DNA from: Streptomyces sp. AC512_CC834
Lineage (GTDB): Bacteria > Actinomycetota > Actinomycetes > Streptomycetales > Streptomycetaceae
Direction: 5' to 3'
DNA length: 64,000 nt
Assembly (NCBI RefSeq): GCF_019049325.1
Contig: NZ_JAGMUO010000065.1
Coordinates: forward strand, 1 to 64,000
Below, one piece after another: positions 17,425-26,371 of the stretch. Numbering within the stretch: position 1 is the stretch's first letter; each line of letters begins with the position of its first letter. Made by a program: the position numbers and the translations under genes. The notes below the pieces were generated by a model, which saw only the letters and a program-made list of their open reading frames with translations, was not told where the DNA came from and did not search any database.

Positions 17425-18837
17425 TCAGTTCTGCACGGGCTCCGCGGGTGTTTCGGCCGTGAGTGAGGTCCTGGGGATGCGGGGGTCGGCGAGGCTGATC
17501 AGGAGGAGTGCCGCGCCCAGGGCGGCGAAGACGATCGCGAAGAGGATGATGCCGCCGTCGGTCGCGCCGTCGGGGAAGGTGGCGCCGATGAGGCCGGTGG
17601 CGATGAACCCTCCGATGTAGGAGGCGGTCCGGTAGAACCCGCTGTTCACGCCGATCTGGTCGGGTGTGCTCTTCAGGTAGAGCATGGCCTGGTTGCCGAC
17701 GTTGCCCAGTCCCATCGCGACGCCCAGGAAGGCCATCGCGATCACGGGCCAGACGAGCCGGTCCTGGGCGCCGGACAGCCACAGGAATCCCCCGCCGGCC
17801 ACGACGAAGACCGCCGTACCCACGAGCATCAGCCGGATCGAGTGGCTCTTGCCGAGCATCAGGGCGACCACGGCGCTCATGACCGACATCGGCAGCATCA
17901 GCAGGCCGATCCCGCCCGGATCGACGCCGCGGGCCTCCTCCAGCCACTGCCCCACGCCGTACAGCGCGCCGTACATGACGGTGAAGGTCATGATCAGGCG
18001 CACGTAGGTGCGCCGCAGGGCTCCGTTCCTCGCGAGCATCCGCACATCCACCAGGGGGGAACGCTGCCGCCGCTCCCAGTACGCCAGCGCGAGAGCGACT
18101 CCCGCGAAGACGGCGAGCAGCCACCAGCGGGGATCGGCCAGGTCGCTGAGAAACCCGAGCAGGGCGGTCATCAGGCCGGCGAACAGCAGGATTCCGACCG
18201 GATCCATGTGCTGGGTGAACGAGGCGCTGCGGTCCCGGCGGTCCAGAGCGCCCCGAGGTACGAACACCAGGGTGGCGATGAGACTCACCACGGCCAGCGG
18301 CACGTTGATGACGAACACCGACCGCCAGCCGAAGCCGGCGACCAGGGCGCCGCCGAGCGGCAGCCCGATGGCCGCTGTCACCTGGCCGGCGGCCGCGACC
18401 AGGCTGAGGATCCGGCTGGGGAGGGGAACCTCCGCAGCCTCGGCCTTGAGATTGATCATCATCATCGCCGTCGGATAGGCCGCGGAGGTCCCCAGACCGA
18501 TGATCAGACGGGAGACCACCAGCCAGGAGATGTTCGGCGTCACCCAGCCGACCGCGCCGCCGATCCCGACCAGCACGATGCCGGACATGAACACCGACCG
18601 TGCCCCGTAGCGGGTGGCCAGCCTCCCCATCAGCGGCTGGCAGATAGCGCTGACCAGGTACAGCGCGGACACGAGCAGGGCTGTCTGGACCGCGGTCACG
18701 CCGAGGTCGTCCGCGATGCTCACCAGCGCGGTGGCGATGATGGACGAGTTGATCGGGTTGAGGGTGACTCCGAACAGGAGGGTCCAGGTGAACCCGCGGC
18801 TGAAGACGCGGCTTTCCGGGGTGGTGGTCCGCGCCAC
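17425..18837 (-). CDS. MFS drug-type efflux transporter
   Basis: This 470-residue major facilitator has about 12-14 transmembrane helices. Motif A is GRLATRYGARSVF after helix 2, and a motif-C-like stretch is AAIGLPLGGALVAGFGWRSV in helix 5, diagnostic of drug:H+ antiporters. Motif B-like RLIIGLGTSAAYP is present. GTG 18837 lies three bases after the isochorismatase-like stop, so the genes are co-transcribed under the MarR regulator. I infer export of a small aromatic compound or antibiotic. Confidence 0.9.
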   Translation of the reverse strand: MARTTTPESRVFSRGFTWTLLFGVTLNPINSSIIATALVSIADDLGVTAVQTALLVSALYLVSAICQPLMGRLATRYGARSVFMSGIVLVGIGGAVGWVTPNISWLVVSRLIIGLGTSAAYPTAMMMINLKAEAAEVPLPSRILSLVAAAGQVTAAIGLPLGGALVAGFGWRSVFVINVPLAVVSLIATLVFVPRGALDRRDRSASFTQHMDPVGILLFAGLMTALLGFLSDLADPRWWLLAVFAGVALALAYWERRQRSPLVDVRMLARNGALRRTYVRLIMTFTVMYGALYGVGQWLEEARGVDPGGIGLLMLPMSVMSAVVALMLGKSHSIRLMLVGTAVFVVAGGGFLWLSGAQDRLVWPVIAMAFLGVAMGLGNVGNQAMLYLKSTPDQIGVNSGFYRTASYIGGFIATGLIGATFPDGATDGGIILFAIVFAALGAALLLISLADPRIPRTSLTAETPAEPVQN

Positions 18838-18840
18838 GGC

Positions 18841-19404
18841 TCAGTCCCGCGTCCGACGCAGGGCCGCGAGGACGTCCGCGGTGGTGCCGGTCTCGGCGAT
18901 GGCCGGCAGCGCGAGCGTGAGGCTGAGCCGGCCCCGTTCGGCGCTCAAATCCGTGACCGCGTCCGTGGGGACGGTGACGGAGTACCCCGCGTCGTAGGCC
19001 GACCTGGCCGTGGACTCCACACCCATCCCGGTCGCGATGCCGGTGACCACGACGTTGGTCACCGCCCGGTCGGCGAGCAGCCCGGTGACGTCTGCGGAGG
19101 TGAAGGCGCTCAGTGCCTTCTTCGCCACCCGCAGGTCCGTCTCGGTAACCGGAAGCCGCTCGTCCAGGACGGCGAAGTCGGCCGGGGGCTCGCCGCCGGG
19201 CAGCGGCACCTCGGTGCGCCCTGCGGGACGCCCGAGGGCGGTCACCCAGATGACCGGCAGCCCGGCCGCATGGAAGGCGTCGGCCAGCTCCGCTGTCCGC
19301 TCGACGATCCGCCGGGCGTCCTCGGCCTCGGCCAGGGCGAGGATGCCGTTCTGGAGGTCGATCGCGATCAGCGCACTGACGGGGTCGATCCTGGTGATGC
19401 TCAT
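18841..19404 (-). CDS. isochorismatase-like hydrolase lacking the usual catalytic Cys
   Basis: This 187-residue cysteine-hydrolase-fold protein has the catalytic Asp (IAIDLQN, D16) and Lys (VAKKAL, K95 or K96). Where active family members have Cys in the TxxCVxxTA motif, this protein reads ATGMGVESTAR, with Gly at position 128. This fits a subfamily that keeps the fold but has altered or no hydrolase chemistry. ATG 19404 overlaps the MarR stop (ATGA). It is the second gene of the MarR operon. Confidence 0.87.
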   Translation of the reverse strand: MSITRIDPVSALIAIDLQNGILALAEAEDARRIVERTAELADAFHAAGLPVIWVTALGRPAGRTEVPLPGGEPPADFAVLDERLPVTETDLRVAKKALSAFTSADVTGLLADRAVTNVVVTGIATGMGVESTARSAYDAGYSVTVPTDAVTDLSAERGRLSLTLALPAIAETGTTADVLAALRRTRD

Positions 19405-19868
19405 GATGGTCCCTTCGATGACGGGGTGGTGTCGGGGTCGAGGAGGCGCCGCAGCAGGACGACCGCGTCGGCCAGCTGCCGCTGCTCGGCCGGGCTGAGC
19501 TGGCCGACGAGCCGACCCCGCAGCCAGTCCGCCTTGTGGGCGCGCAGCGCCTCGATGGCGGCGCTGCCCTCGTCCGTCAGATCCAGCCTGCGGCGACGGC
19601 CGTCGCGCGGATCGGGCGACACGGCGACCAGACCCGCGTCGACCAGTGCGGAGACCGTGCTGCTCATCGACTGAGGGCTCACGTACTCCGCCCGGGCCAG
19701 CTCGGCACTGGTCGCACCCGGTGCCTGATGCAGCCGGGCCAACACGGTCTGCTGCGACAGGGTGAGATCGCCGACAGCCTGCGACTCGCCGCTCAGACGA
19801 CGCGTATATGCCCATATCAGGGCACGGATGTCCTCGGACAGCTCGGCAGGATTCACGGCATTTGACAT
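19401..19868 (-). CDS. MarR-family transcriptional regulator
   Basis: This 155-residue winged-helix repressor reads LTLSQQTVLARLHQAPGATS, then AELARAEYVSPQSMSSTVSAL for the recognition helix and DPRDGRRRRLDLTDEG for the wing. The ATG at 19868 (MSNAVNPAEL) gives the normal length for the family; an in-frame extension to 19910 is possible but unlikely. It heads a four-gene unit and probably represses it together with itself. Confidence 0.9.
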   Translation of the reverse strand: MSNAVNPAELSEDIRALIWAYTRRLSGESQAVGDLTLSQQTVLARLHQAPGATSAELARAEYVSPQSMSSTVSALVDAGLVAVSPDPRDGRRRRLDLTDEGSAAIEALRAHKADWLRGRLVGQLSPAEQRQLADAVVLLRRLLDPDTTPSSKGPS

Positions 19869-19882
19869 ACTTGCAATATACA
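19866..19882. promoter_or_regulatory. candidate MarR operator at the start of the operon
   Basis: ATACTTGCAATATAC at the MarR start codon is a partial palindrome centred on TTGCAA, and it is AT-rich in a very GC-rich background. It resembles the ATACTTGCAAGTAT-like sites of MarR regulators and would allow autorepression. Confidence 0.4.
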
Positions 19883-20000
19883 TATCTTCAGGGAAACTGA
19901 CAAGTTTCATGGAGTATTCCCGCGTATCGGGAGGGACGGGAGGGAGCAGACGAGCATCGAACGGTGGTCTCCACCTGACCGGGAGGGAGGCCAGGACCCC

Positions 20001-20272
20001 TCACCCCTCGTTGGTGGCGTTCCTGTCCCGCAGAGGTCTCAGCCCCCAGGCAGACCGGGGAGCTGGAAGGAGTACCTGCCGAGCACGTTCACGTGGTGGC
20101 GGACGAACGGAGAGGGGCGGGCGATGTCCTCGTCGCGGACGTCGAAGCCGTCCGCACAGAGTTGGGCGACGGCAGCGTCCACGCACCTGGTGTCGAACAG
20201 CACGAGCGCGTTCAGGACCAGGCCAAGTGCGCCGATCCGGCCCTCCATGCCGTCCGCCTTGCACCTGCACAC
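20001..20272 (-). pseudogene. C-terminal fragment of a Tn3-family transposase
   Basis: The minus strand reads MEGRIGALGLVLNALVLFDTR, then AQLCADGFDVRDEDIARPSP and VRHHVNVLGRYSFQLPG, matching the last about 80 residues of Tn3-family TnpA proteins. No 38-bp terminal repeat or resolvase was recognised nearby. It is a mobile-element relic. Confidence 0.7.
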
Positions 20273-20684
20273 ACCAGACCCCGCTCACCAGCGTTGAACG
20301 AGCGCCGTCGGTTTCCTGCGACTTGATCGACCGGACAGGTCGTAGTCGTCGAGGATGCTGTGCGTCTCAGGGAGTGCGGTCCTGTCCTGCCGCCGGGAGA
20401 GACAGCGGTCGGGCCGGTGACACCTCTGCGTCGATGGTCTGTTCATTGGCTGAAATCAGTGGTTCACTCGTGAGCGGTCAGGGTCGATCTCGCTCGATGC
20501 TGATGTCTTCCGGCCTGCCGACGGTCTCCTGGCACGGGGTTCGCGTCCGGTAGTTGCTCGGTGACCCGTGAGGGTTTACCACGACTCGGCGGTGTTTCCT
20601 CCTGGCGGCGCAGGTCGTCGCTCACGGGAACGGAACCGGCTGCGCTCCGGACTGACATCGCGTCACTTCGAGCGTGGAGGAGCC
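20273..20684. other. intergenic stretch, nothing recognised
   Basis: About 410 bases lie between the Tn3 relic and the symporter gene. Open frames are short and unrecognised. The last 15 bases hold the GGAGG of the symporter gene. Confidence 0.5.
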
Positions 20685-22238
20685 ATGAACAACCCTGGCG
20701 CTGTCATCACCTGCTCGACCGTCGTGCTCGTCGGCTCAGCGGTCGCCCTGCGTGCCGCCCGCCCGGCATCGCGGAGCGCCGGCGCCGGGACGGAGCTCGA
20801 GGACTGGGCGCTGGCCGGCCGCGGGCAGGGCAGCGGTCTTCTCTGGTGTCTCCTCGGCGGCACCGTGTACACGGCGTACACGTTCACCGCCGTACCGGGC
20901 GCCGTCTCCACCTCCGGCGGCATCGGCTTCTACGCCCTGCCCTACACGGTGATCATCTGCGCGATCGGCTTCGTCCTGCTGCCCCGGCTGGCAGCGACGG
21001 CGCGAGCGCACGGGCACGTCACCGTCGCCGACTTCGTACGGGTGCGCTAAGGGTCGTCGCTGCTCGCGCTCGCCGTCGCGCTGACCGGCATCTTCGCGCT
21101 GATGCCGTACATAGCGCTTCAGCTCCTCGGCCTGCGTGCCGTGCTCAGCGTGCTGGGCATGCGGCAGGACGGACTCACGGGCGACGCGGCACTCACCGCC
21201 GTGTTCGCCGTGCCGGCCGTCTCCACCTACCGATACGGTCTGCGAGCATCCGGCCTCGTCTCGGTCGTCAAGGCGGTGCTGGTCGTCGGTGCGACCGTGG
21301 CCGTCGCCTGCCTCGTCGTGACCGGCCTCGGGTCACCGGCGGATCTCTTCGCCCGCGCCAATGCCGCGTTCTCGAGGGCCGAGGGCACTGCCGCACTCGT
21401 GCCGGACACCTCGCTGGCACCGGCGTACGCCTCCCTCGCCGTCGGCTCGGCTCTGGCATTGTTCGCCTTCCCGCACGTTCTCCAGGTCGGCTTCTCCGCC
21501 CGATCGGGTCATGTGCTGCGCAGAACGTCCGTCACCCTCTTCGGGTGGACGGCGATGCTCGGCCTGTTCGCGCTCTTCGGCATAGCGGCGCTCGCGGCGG
21601 GAGTGAGCCCCCCTCGGGGGCGCAGCGAACTCGCTGTTCCGCTGCTCGTCCTCGACCTCGCTCCGGGATGGGCGGCCGGGCTGATACTGGGCGCCATCGT
21701 CGTGGCGGCGCTTGTGCCGGCCGCGGTCATGTCCATCGGCGCGGCGACACTCTTCGCGAGGAACATCTACCTGGAGTTCGTCAACCCTACGGCCACCGTG
21801 GCACAGGTGACCCGGATGGCCCGGCTGATGTCCCTGGTCGTCAAGGTGGGGGCCCTGGCCTTCGCGCTGGGCGTGCGCGACCAGCAGGCCATCAACCTGC
21901 ATCTGCTGGGGGCGGTGTGGGTCCTTCAGATCCTGCCCTCGATCGTGCTGGGACTTCCGCACCGCACACCGCACCGCGTCTCCCTGTTCTCCGGCTGGCT
22001 GCTCGGCATGGTGGTCGGCACCACGCTGGTGGGCCGGGGAAGTTTCTCCTCACTCGTGCGGCTCTCGTTCGGACCCTTCGACGTTCAGGTGTACGCGGGT
22101 GTCGTCGGCCTCGCCGTCAACCTCCTGGTGGTGGCACTGACCAGCCCCTTGCTGGACCGCCTCGGCGTGCCACGCGGACTGTCCGGGCTGCTGAGACCGT
22201 CTGACGCCGCCGTACGCGGGGACGGGGTGGCCAAGTGA
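20685..22238 (+). pseudogene. sodium:solute symporter (SSS family) interrupted by one TAA
   Basis: ATG 20685 follows GGAGG by four bases. The frame runs 121 codons through two or three membrane segments to ADFVRVR, then a TAA at 21048, then continues in the same frame without loss: GSSLLALAVALTGIFAL, MPYIALQLLGLRAVL, and on through about ten more helices to a TGA at 22236. In related symporters this position is typically a Tyr (RYG), so one C-to-A change (TAC to TAA) could have made the stop. The full product would be 517 residues. A reinitiating fragment from ATG 21102 would lack the first three helices. Confidence 0.8.
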
Positions 22239-22382
22239 GGGAGACGGACAAGCCCTGGTGTCGTACGGACGGCCCCACGACGGTGCTCGGGGATCACACC
22301 CCCCGGTCCCCCGGGCACCCCCGGGACCCCGGCCGTCACCGAACCGGGCGTCGACCTGCGCGACGTCGAGCGGGAGACCGCG

Positions 22383-22853
22383 ATGATCCGCCTCTTCGAC
22401 GGGCATCACGCCCAACTGGTGCGGCTGGCTGTGCTGCTGGGCGCCGACCAGGACGCCGAGGACGTCGTGGCGGAGGCCTTCTGCGTGCTGCACAGCCGTT
22501 GGTACAGACTGCGTGCGCCCCAGTCCGCAGCCGCGTACCTTCGTTCCGTGGTGTGCAACCTGGTCCGGATGCGGATACGGCGTCTGCAGATCTCACGCCG
22601 CCACGCGGCCGTGCGGCTCGACCCCATCGCCTCCGCAGAGTCGACGGCGATGCTGCACGAGGACCAGCGGCAGGTCGTCGACGCTCTGAAGAAGCTGCCC
22701 GTGCGGCAGAGGGAGGCTCTGGTGCTGCGGTACTGGATGGATCTGAAGGAACGGGAGATCGCCGACGCGATGGGCATCAGCAACGGCGCGGTGAAGTCGC
22801 ACATCTCCCGTGGCATGCACGCGCTGTCGCGTGCCATGGGGACACGTCGATGA
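22383..22853 (+). CDS. small sigma-70-like factor (SigE-type ECF)
   Basis: This 156-residue sigma factor has region 2 (FDGHHAQLVRLAVLLGADQD, then AEDVVAEAFCVLHSRW) and region 4 (LPVRQREALVLRYWMDLKER, then EIADAMGISNGAVKSHISRG). ATG 22383 has GGGAG six bases upstream. The frame is open further upstream but has no start codon. Its stop overlaps the start of a small membrane protein (ATGA), the usual coupling of a sigma factor to its membrane anti-sigma. It lies 0.4 kb upstream of the copper genes on the same strand. Confidence 0.85.
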   Translation: MIRLFDGHHAQLVRLAVLLGADQDAEDVVAEAFCVLHSRWYRLRAPQSAAAYLRSVVCNLVRMRIRRLQISRRHAAVRLDPIASAESTAMLHEDQRQVVDALKKLPVRQREALVLRYWMDLKEREIADAMGISNGAVKSHISRGMHALSRAMGTRR

Positions 22854-23110
22854 GTGTGGAAGACCCCGAGGCCCGATTGCGCGAGACCCTCGACTCGCTC
22901 GCCTCCACGGTGGTGCCGTCGCCGGACGCCTATGCCCGCGCGCGAAGGCAGTGGCAGCGCCGGGACCGTCGCCGGCGGCTGCTCATGCTGGTGCTCGCCC
23001 TGCTGATCGTGGCCGTCGCCGACATCGTGGGGCTCTGGGCACTGAACTCCCTCAGCGAACCGGCTCCGGCGCCGCTTCAGGAACGGATCGACGTCGTCGT
23101 CCAGCCCTGA
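22850..23110 (+). CDS. small single-pass membrane protein, putative anti-sigma or sigma partner
   Basis: This 86-residue protein has an acidic N-terminus (MSVEDPEARLRETLDSLAST), a basic stretch RRQWQRRDRRRRLL and one transmembrane helix (LMLVLALLIVAVADIVGLWA). A short external tail ends in VVVQP. The ATGA overlap with the sigma-factor gene argues for a functional partnership. It has no zinc-binding HxxxCxxC motif, so it is not a classical ZAS anti-sigma factor. The role is inferred from position. Confidence 0.68.
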   Translation: MSVEDPEARLRETLDSLASTVVPSPDAYARARRQWQRRDRRRRLLMLVLALLIVAVADIVGLWALNSLSEPAPAPLQERIDVVVQP

Positions 23111-23262
23111 GAGGCGATTCCGCTCGGCGGCCACCGCAGCACGGACTGGCTGTGATGTGCGCCACACCCCCGTCGAGGAACTCGCGACCCGGACCTCCCG
23201 ACTCCTCAAGCGACACGGCTCAATCCGTTCGACGCCGTGCAACGCGACCTGGAGAACCTGCG

Positions 23263-23511
23263 ATGGCCGAGTCCCGACAAAAGTCCCCGGAGACGGGCGC
23301 ACCGGCACGAGCACTGGCGCCGCCACCGGTTCTGTACGGCTTTCTCCTGCTGCTGGCGCTGATGTTCACGGTGTCGTACGCCGTCGGGTCGGCCGCCGGC
23401 CCCGTCTCACCCGGCATGTCGGGCTCGTCGGACACCGGCGTCGAAGTGCCCCCCGGGAACAGCGGCGGAGGCGGCGGGGGCCAGGACACGGACATGGGCG
23501 GGATGGGCTGA
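23263..23511 (+). CDS. small membrane protein with Gly/Met-rich tail next to CopA
   Basis: This 82-residue protein has one transmembrane helix (VLYGFLLLLALMFTVSYAVG) and an extracellular tail. The tail contains a (Gly)n stretch and ends QDTDMGGMG. ATG 23263 has GGAG eight bases upstream, and the stop lies 10 bases before the CopA start. The Met and Asp residues at the end could bind Cu(I) loosely, but this is speculation. No family is recognised. Confidence 0.6.
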   Translation: MAESRQKSPETGAPARALAPPPVLYGFLLLLALMFTVSYAVGSAAGPVSPGMSGSSDTGVEVPPGNSGGGGGGQDTDMGGMG

Positions 23512-23521
23512 GGAGGCACCG

Positions 23522-25825
23522 ATGGACACCGAACCCGCACCCTCCGGCCCCGTGACCACGACTGTGACCACCGACCTGACCGTCGGCGGCATGACCTGCG
23601 CGGCCTGTGTGAATCGCGTCGAGAAGAAGCTGGGCAGGCTGGAAGGGGTCACGGCGAGCGTCAATCTGGCGACCGGCCGCGCCCGGGTCGAGCACCCGCC
23701 GGACATCGGCGCGCAGGAACTCGTCGCGGCCGTGGAGAAGGCCGGTTACACCGCCGCGCTCCCGCCACCGCCCCGCGAGGCGCGGCCCGCGGGCGACGCC
23801 GGCGGCCCCACGGGCACGGGCGAGGACGAAGGCGAGGGCGAGGTCGCCCGGCAGGAACGTCACAGGCTTGTGGTCACCGCGCTGCTCTCGGTGCCGGTGC
23901 TCGTGGTGTCGATGGTGCCCGCGTTGCAGTTCCTCAACTGGCAGTGGCTGTGCTTCGCGCTCACCGCTCCCGTCGTCGTCTGGAGCGCGTGGCCGTTCCA
24001 TGTGCGGGCCCTGCGTGGGCTGCGGCACTCGGCCGCGACCATGGACACCCTGGTGTCGCTGGGTGTGGTGGCCTCCTTCACCTGGTCCACCTACGCGCTG
24101 TTCCTGGGCGGTGCCGGGGAGCCGGGCATGGAGATGGCCTTCTCCCTCGTACCCGGCGCCGCCACGGACACCCCGGCGATCTACCTCGAAGCGACCGTCA
24201 GTGTCCCGTTGTTCGTGCTCGCCGGCCGCTTCCTGGAGGCACGGGCACGACGCGGGACCGGCGAGGCGCTGCGCTCGCTGGCCCGGCTGACGGCCAAGGA
24301 GGTGTCGGTCCGCGAGAACGGCACCGAGCGGCTCGTCCCCGTGGAGGAGCTGACGGTCGGGCAGGTCTTCGTGGTGCGCCCCGGTGAGCGGGCGGCCACC
24401 GACGGAGAGGTCGTGAGCGGCAGTTCCGCCGTGGATCTGTCCCTGGTCACCGGCGAGAGCGAACCGGTCGAGGTGGGACCGGGCTCGGCCGTGGTCGGCG
24501 GCGCCGTCAACGCCGGCGGGCTGCTGCTCGTGCGGGCCACCGCCGTCGGCGCCGACACCCAGCTCGCCCGCATCGCACAGCTGGTGACCGACGCCCAGGC
24601 CGGCAAGGCGAAGGCCCAGCGGCTGGCGGACCGGGTCGCCGGGTTCTTCGTCCCGGTGGTGCTGGCCCTGGCCGTGACCACGCTGGGCTTCTGGCTGGGC
24701 GCCGGAGCCGACGCCCAGCCGGCCGTCACCGCGTGCGTCGCCGTCCTGGTCGTGGCCTGCCCCTGCGCCCTCGGTCTGGCCACGCCCACCGCGCTCATGG
24801 CGGCCACCGGACGCGGCGCCCAGATCGGCCTACTCGTGAAGGGGCCGCAGGCTCTGGAGGGCTTGCAGCACCTCGACGCGGTCGTGCTGGACAAGACCGG
24901 CACCCTCACCTCCGGACACATGAGCGTCGCCCGGGTGACGGCGGTTCCCGGCGGGCCGGACGGCAGCGCCGTACTGCGGCTGGCCGGTGCGGTGGAGCAG
25001 GGATCGGAGCATCCGCTGGGCCGCGCGATCGCCGGGCACGCCCGCCGGGAGGCTCCCGGTGCGGCCCTTCCCGAGGTGCGCGGCTTCCGGGCGCTGACCG
25101 GGCGCGGGGTGTCCGGGCGGGTGGAGGACCACCTGGTGGAGGTCCTCGCGCCCGGCGACGACCTGCCCGGCCCGCTGGCCGAGGCGCTGTCGGTGGCCGA
25201 GAGTGCCGCGCACACCCCGGTGCTGGTGCGCGTGGACGGCGTGGACCTGGCCCTGATCGAGGTCGGTGACGTCGTACGGGCCGGCAGCTACCGCGCCGTG
25301 GACCGGCTGCGGCGGCTGGGAGTGCGCCCCGTACTCGCCACCGGCGACCGGGAGGCACCCGCCCGCGCCGTCGCCGACGCCCTCGGCATCGACGACGTGT
25401 ACGCCCGCCGCAGCCCCGAGGACAAGGCCGGTCTGGTCCGTGAGCTGCGGGAACAGGGGTATCGGGTCGCGGTCGTCGGCGACGGGGTGAACGACGCCGC
25501 GGCACTCGCGGGCGCCGACCTCGGCATCGCCATGGGCAGCGGCACGGACGTGGCCATCGGGGCCGCAGACGTGACACTGTCCCGTGGCGACATCGACGCC
25601 CTCGCCGACGCGGTCCAACTCTCGCGGCACACCCTGCACACCATTCGGACCAACCTGGTGTGGGCCTTCGGCTACAACGTGGTGACCGTGCCGCTCGCCA
25701 TGGTCGGCCTGCTCAATCCCATGCTGGCCGCCGCGGCAATGTCGGTGAGCTCCCTGCTGGTGGTCGGCAACAGTCTGCGGCTGCGCGCCTGGCAGCCCGC
25801 ACCCGCACGGAGGCGGATCCGATGA
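23522..25825 (+). CDS. copA: P1B-type copper-exporting ATPase
   Basis: This 767-residue pump has one N-terminal heavy-metal-associated domain with GGMTCAACV (Cys 26 and 29). The actuator motif is TGES, the membrane metal site is CPC (C413-P-C415 in VVACPCALGLATPTA) and the phosphorylation site is DKTGT (Asp 457). HPLG and the hinge GDGVNDAAALAGADLGIAMG follow. All catalytic elements are present. The CPC class transports Cu(I), and possibly Ag(I), out of the cytoplasm. Its stop overlaps the next gene, a copper chaperone-like protein. Confidence 0.95.
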   Translation: MDTEPAPSGPVTTTVTTDLTVGGMTCAACVNRVEKKLGRLEGVTASVNLATGRARVEHPPDIGAQELVAAVEKAGYTAALPPPPREARPAGDAGGPTGTGEDEGEGEVARQERHRLVVTALLSVPVLVVSMVPALQFLNWQWLCFALTAPVVVWSAWPFHVRALRGLRHSAATMDTLVSLGVVASFTWSTYALFLGGAGEPGMEMAFSLVPGAATDTPAIYLEATVSVPLFVLAGRFLEARARRGTGEALRSLARLTAKEVSVRENGTERLVPVEELTVGQVFVVRPGERAATDGEVVSGSSAVDLSLVTGESEPVEVGPGSAVVGGAVNAGGLLLVRATAVGADTQLARIAQLVTDAQAGKAKAQRLADRVAGFFVPVVLALAVTTLGFWLGAGADAQPAVTACVAVLVVACPCALGLATPTALMAATGRGAQIGLLVKGPQALEGLQHLDAVVLDKTGTLTSGHMSVARVTAVPGGPDGSAVLRLAGAVEQGSEHPLGRAIAGHARREAPGAALPEVRGFRALTGRGVSGRVEDHLVEVLAPGDDLPGPLAEALSVAESAAHTPVLVRVDGVDLALIEVGDVVRAGSYRAVDRLRRLGVRPVLATGDREAPARAVADALGIDDVYARRSPEDKAGLVRELREQGYRVAVVGDGVNDAAALAGADLGIAMGSGTDVAIGAADVTLSRGDIDALADAVQLSRHTLHTIRTNLVWAFGYNVVTVPLAMVGLLNPMLAAAAMSVSSLLVVGNSLRLRAWQPAPARRRIR

Positions 25826-26337
25826 CCCGACTTACCTGGCGGCTCTCCCGTCGCCGGCTGACCGACACCGCGCTGGCCGCAGCAGCCCCCGTCGTCGCGT
25901 GCGGCATCGCCCTCGGCGCTCTGACCGCCTGGGCCGGCGCGGGCGGGGCGGGCAGCCCGACCGTGCGGATCAACGTGTCCTACGGCCGGGTCTTCCTGCC
26001 GTTCGGCGAGACGACGGAGACGTCCGCCTACTTCGACATCACCAACACCGGTGACACCGACGACCGCCTGGTCGCGGTGACCCACTCGGGCGAGGAGGCC
26101 GGCCTCAGCCGGCACGTCATGACACCCAGCGGAGCCGCCTCCAAGAAGTCCCTGAACTCGGTCGACGTGTCGGCCGGCACCAGCCTGTCCATGTCTCCGC
26201 ACGGCGTGGACGTGACACTGACGGCACGGCCCGACTGGCGCCCCGGCGACCTCGTCCGGTTCACCCTGCGCTTCGAACGCCGCGGCACCGTCGACGCCCT
26301 CGCGGTGGTGACGCCGCCTGGCGCCCCGAACGCGTGA
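25822..26337 (+). CDS. PCu(A)C-like copper chaperone domain protein
   Basis: This 171-residue exported or anchored protein has an N-terminal hydrophobic segment (residues about 15-40) and a PCu(A)C cupredoxin-like domain (GETTETSAYFDITNTGDTDD, then RLVAVTHSGEEAGLSRHVM). The usual copper motif H(M)X10MX21HXM is only partly preserved: HVM is present, then SMSPHGVDV in place of HxM. It may bind copper weakly or differently. The ATGA overlap with copA shows co-translation. It would act outside the membrane. Confidence 0.8.
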   Translation: MTRLTWRLSRRRLTDTALAAAAPVVACGIALGALTAWAGAGGAGSPTVRINVSYGRVFLPFGETTETSAYFDITNTGDTDDRLVAVTHSGEEAGLSRHVMTPSGAASKKSLNSVDVSAGTSLSMSPHGVDVTLTARPDWRPGDLVRFTLRFERRGTVDALAVVTPPGAPNA

Positions 26338-26371
26338 GCCGCCCGCCGCCGGGGCACGCTCCGGCGGCTCA
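26335..26371. terminator. bidirectional hairpin terminator between convergent genes
   Basis: TGAGCCGCC at 26335 and GGCGGCTCA at 26363 are perfect inverted repeats that include the stop codons of both convergent genes. An inner stem GCCGCCGG/CCGGCGGC has an 8-base loop. It would stop transcription from both sides. Confidence 0.7.

Noticed and set aside
17842..19674. 610-codon plus-strand frame across the MFS and isochorismatase genes
   Set aside because: It is the antisense shadow of two well-supported genes and is rich in His/Gln/Arg.
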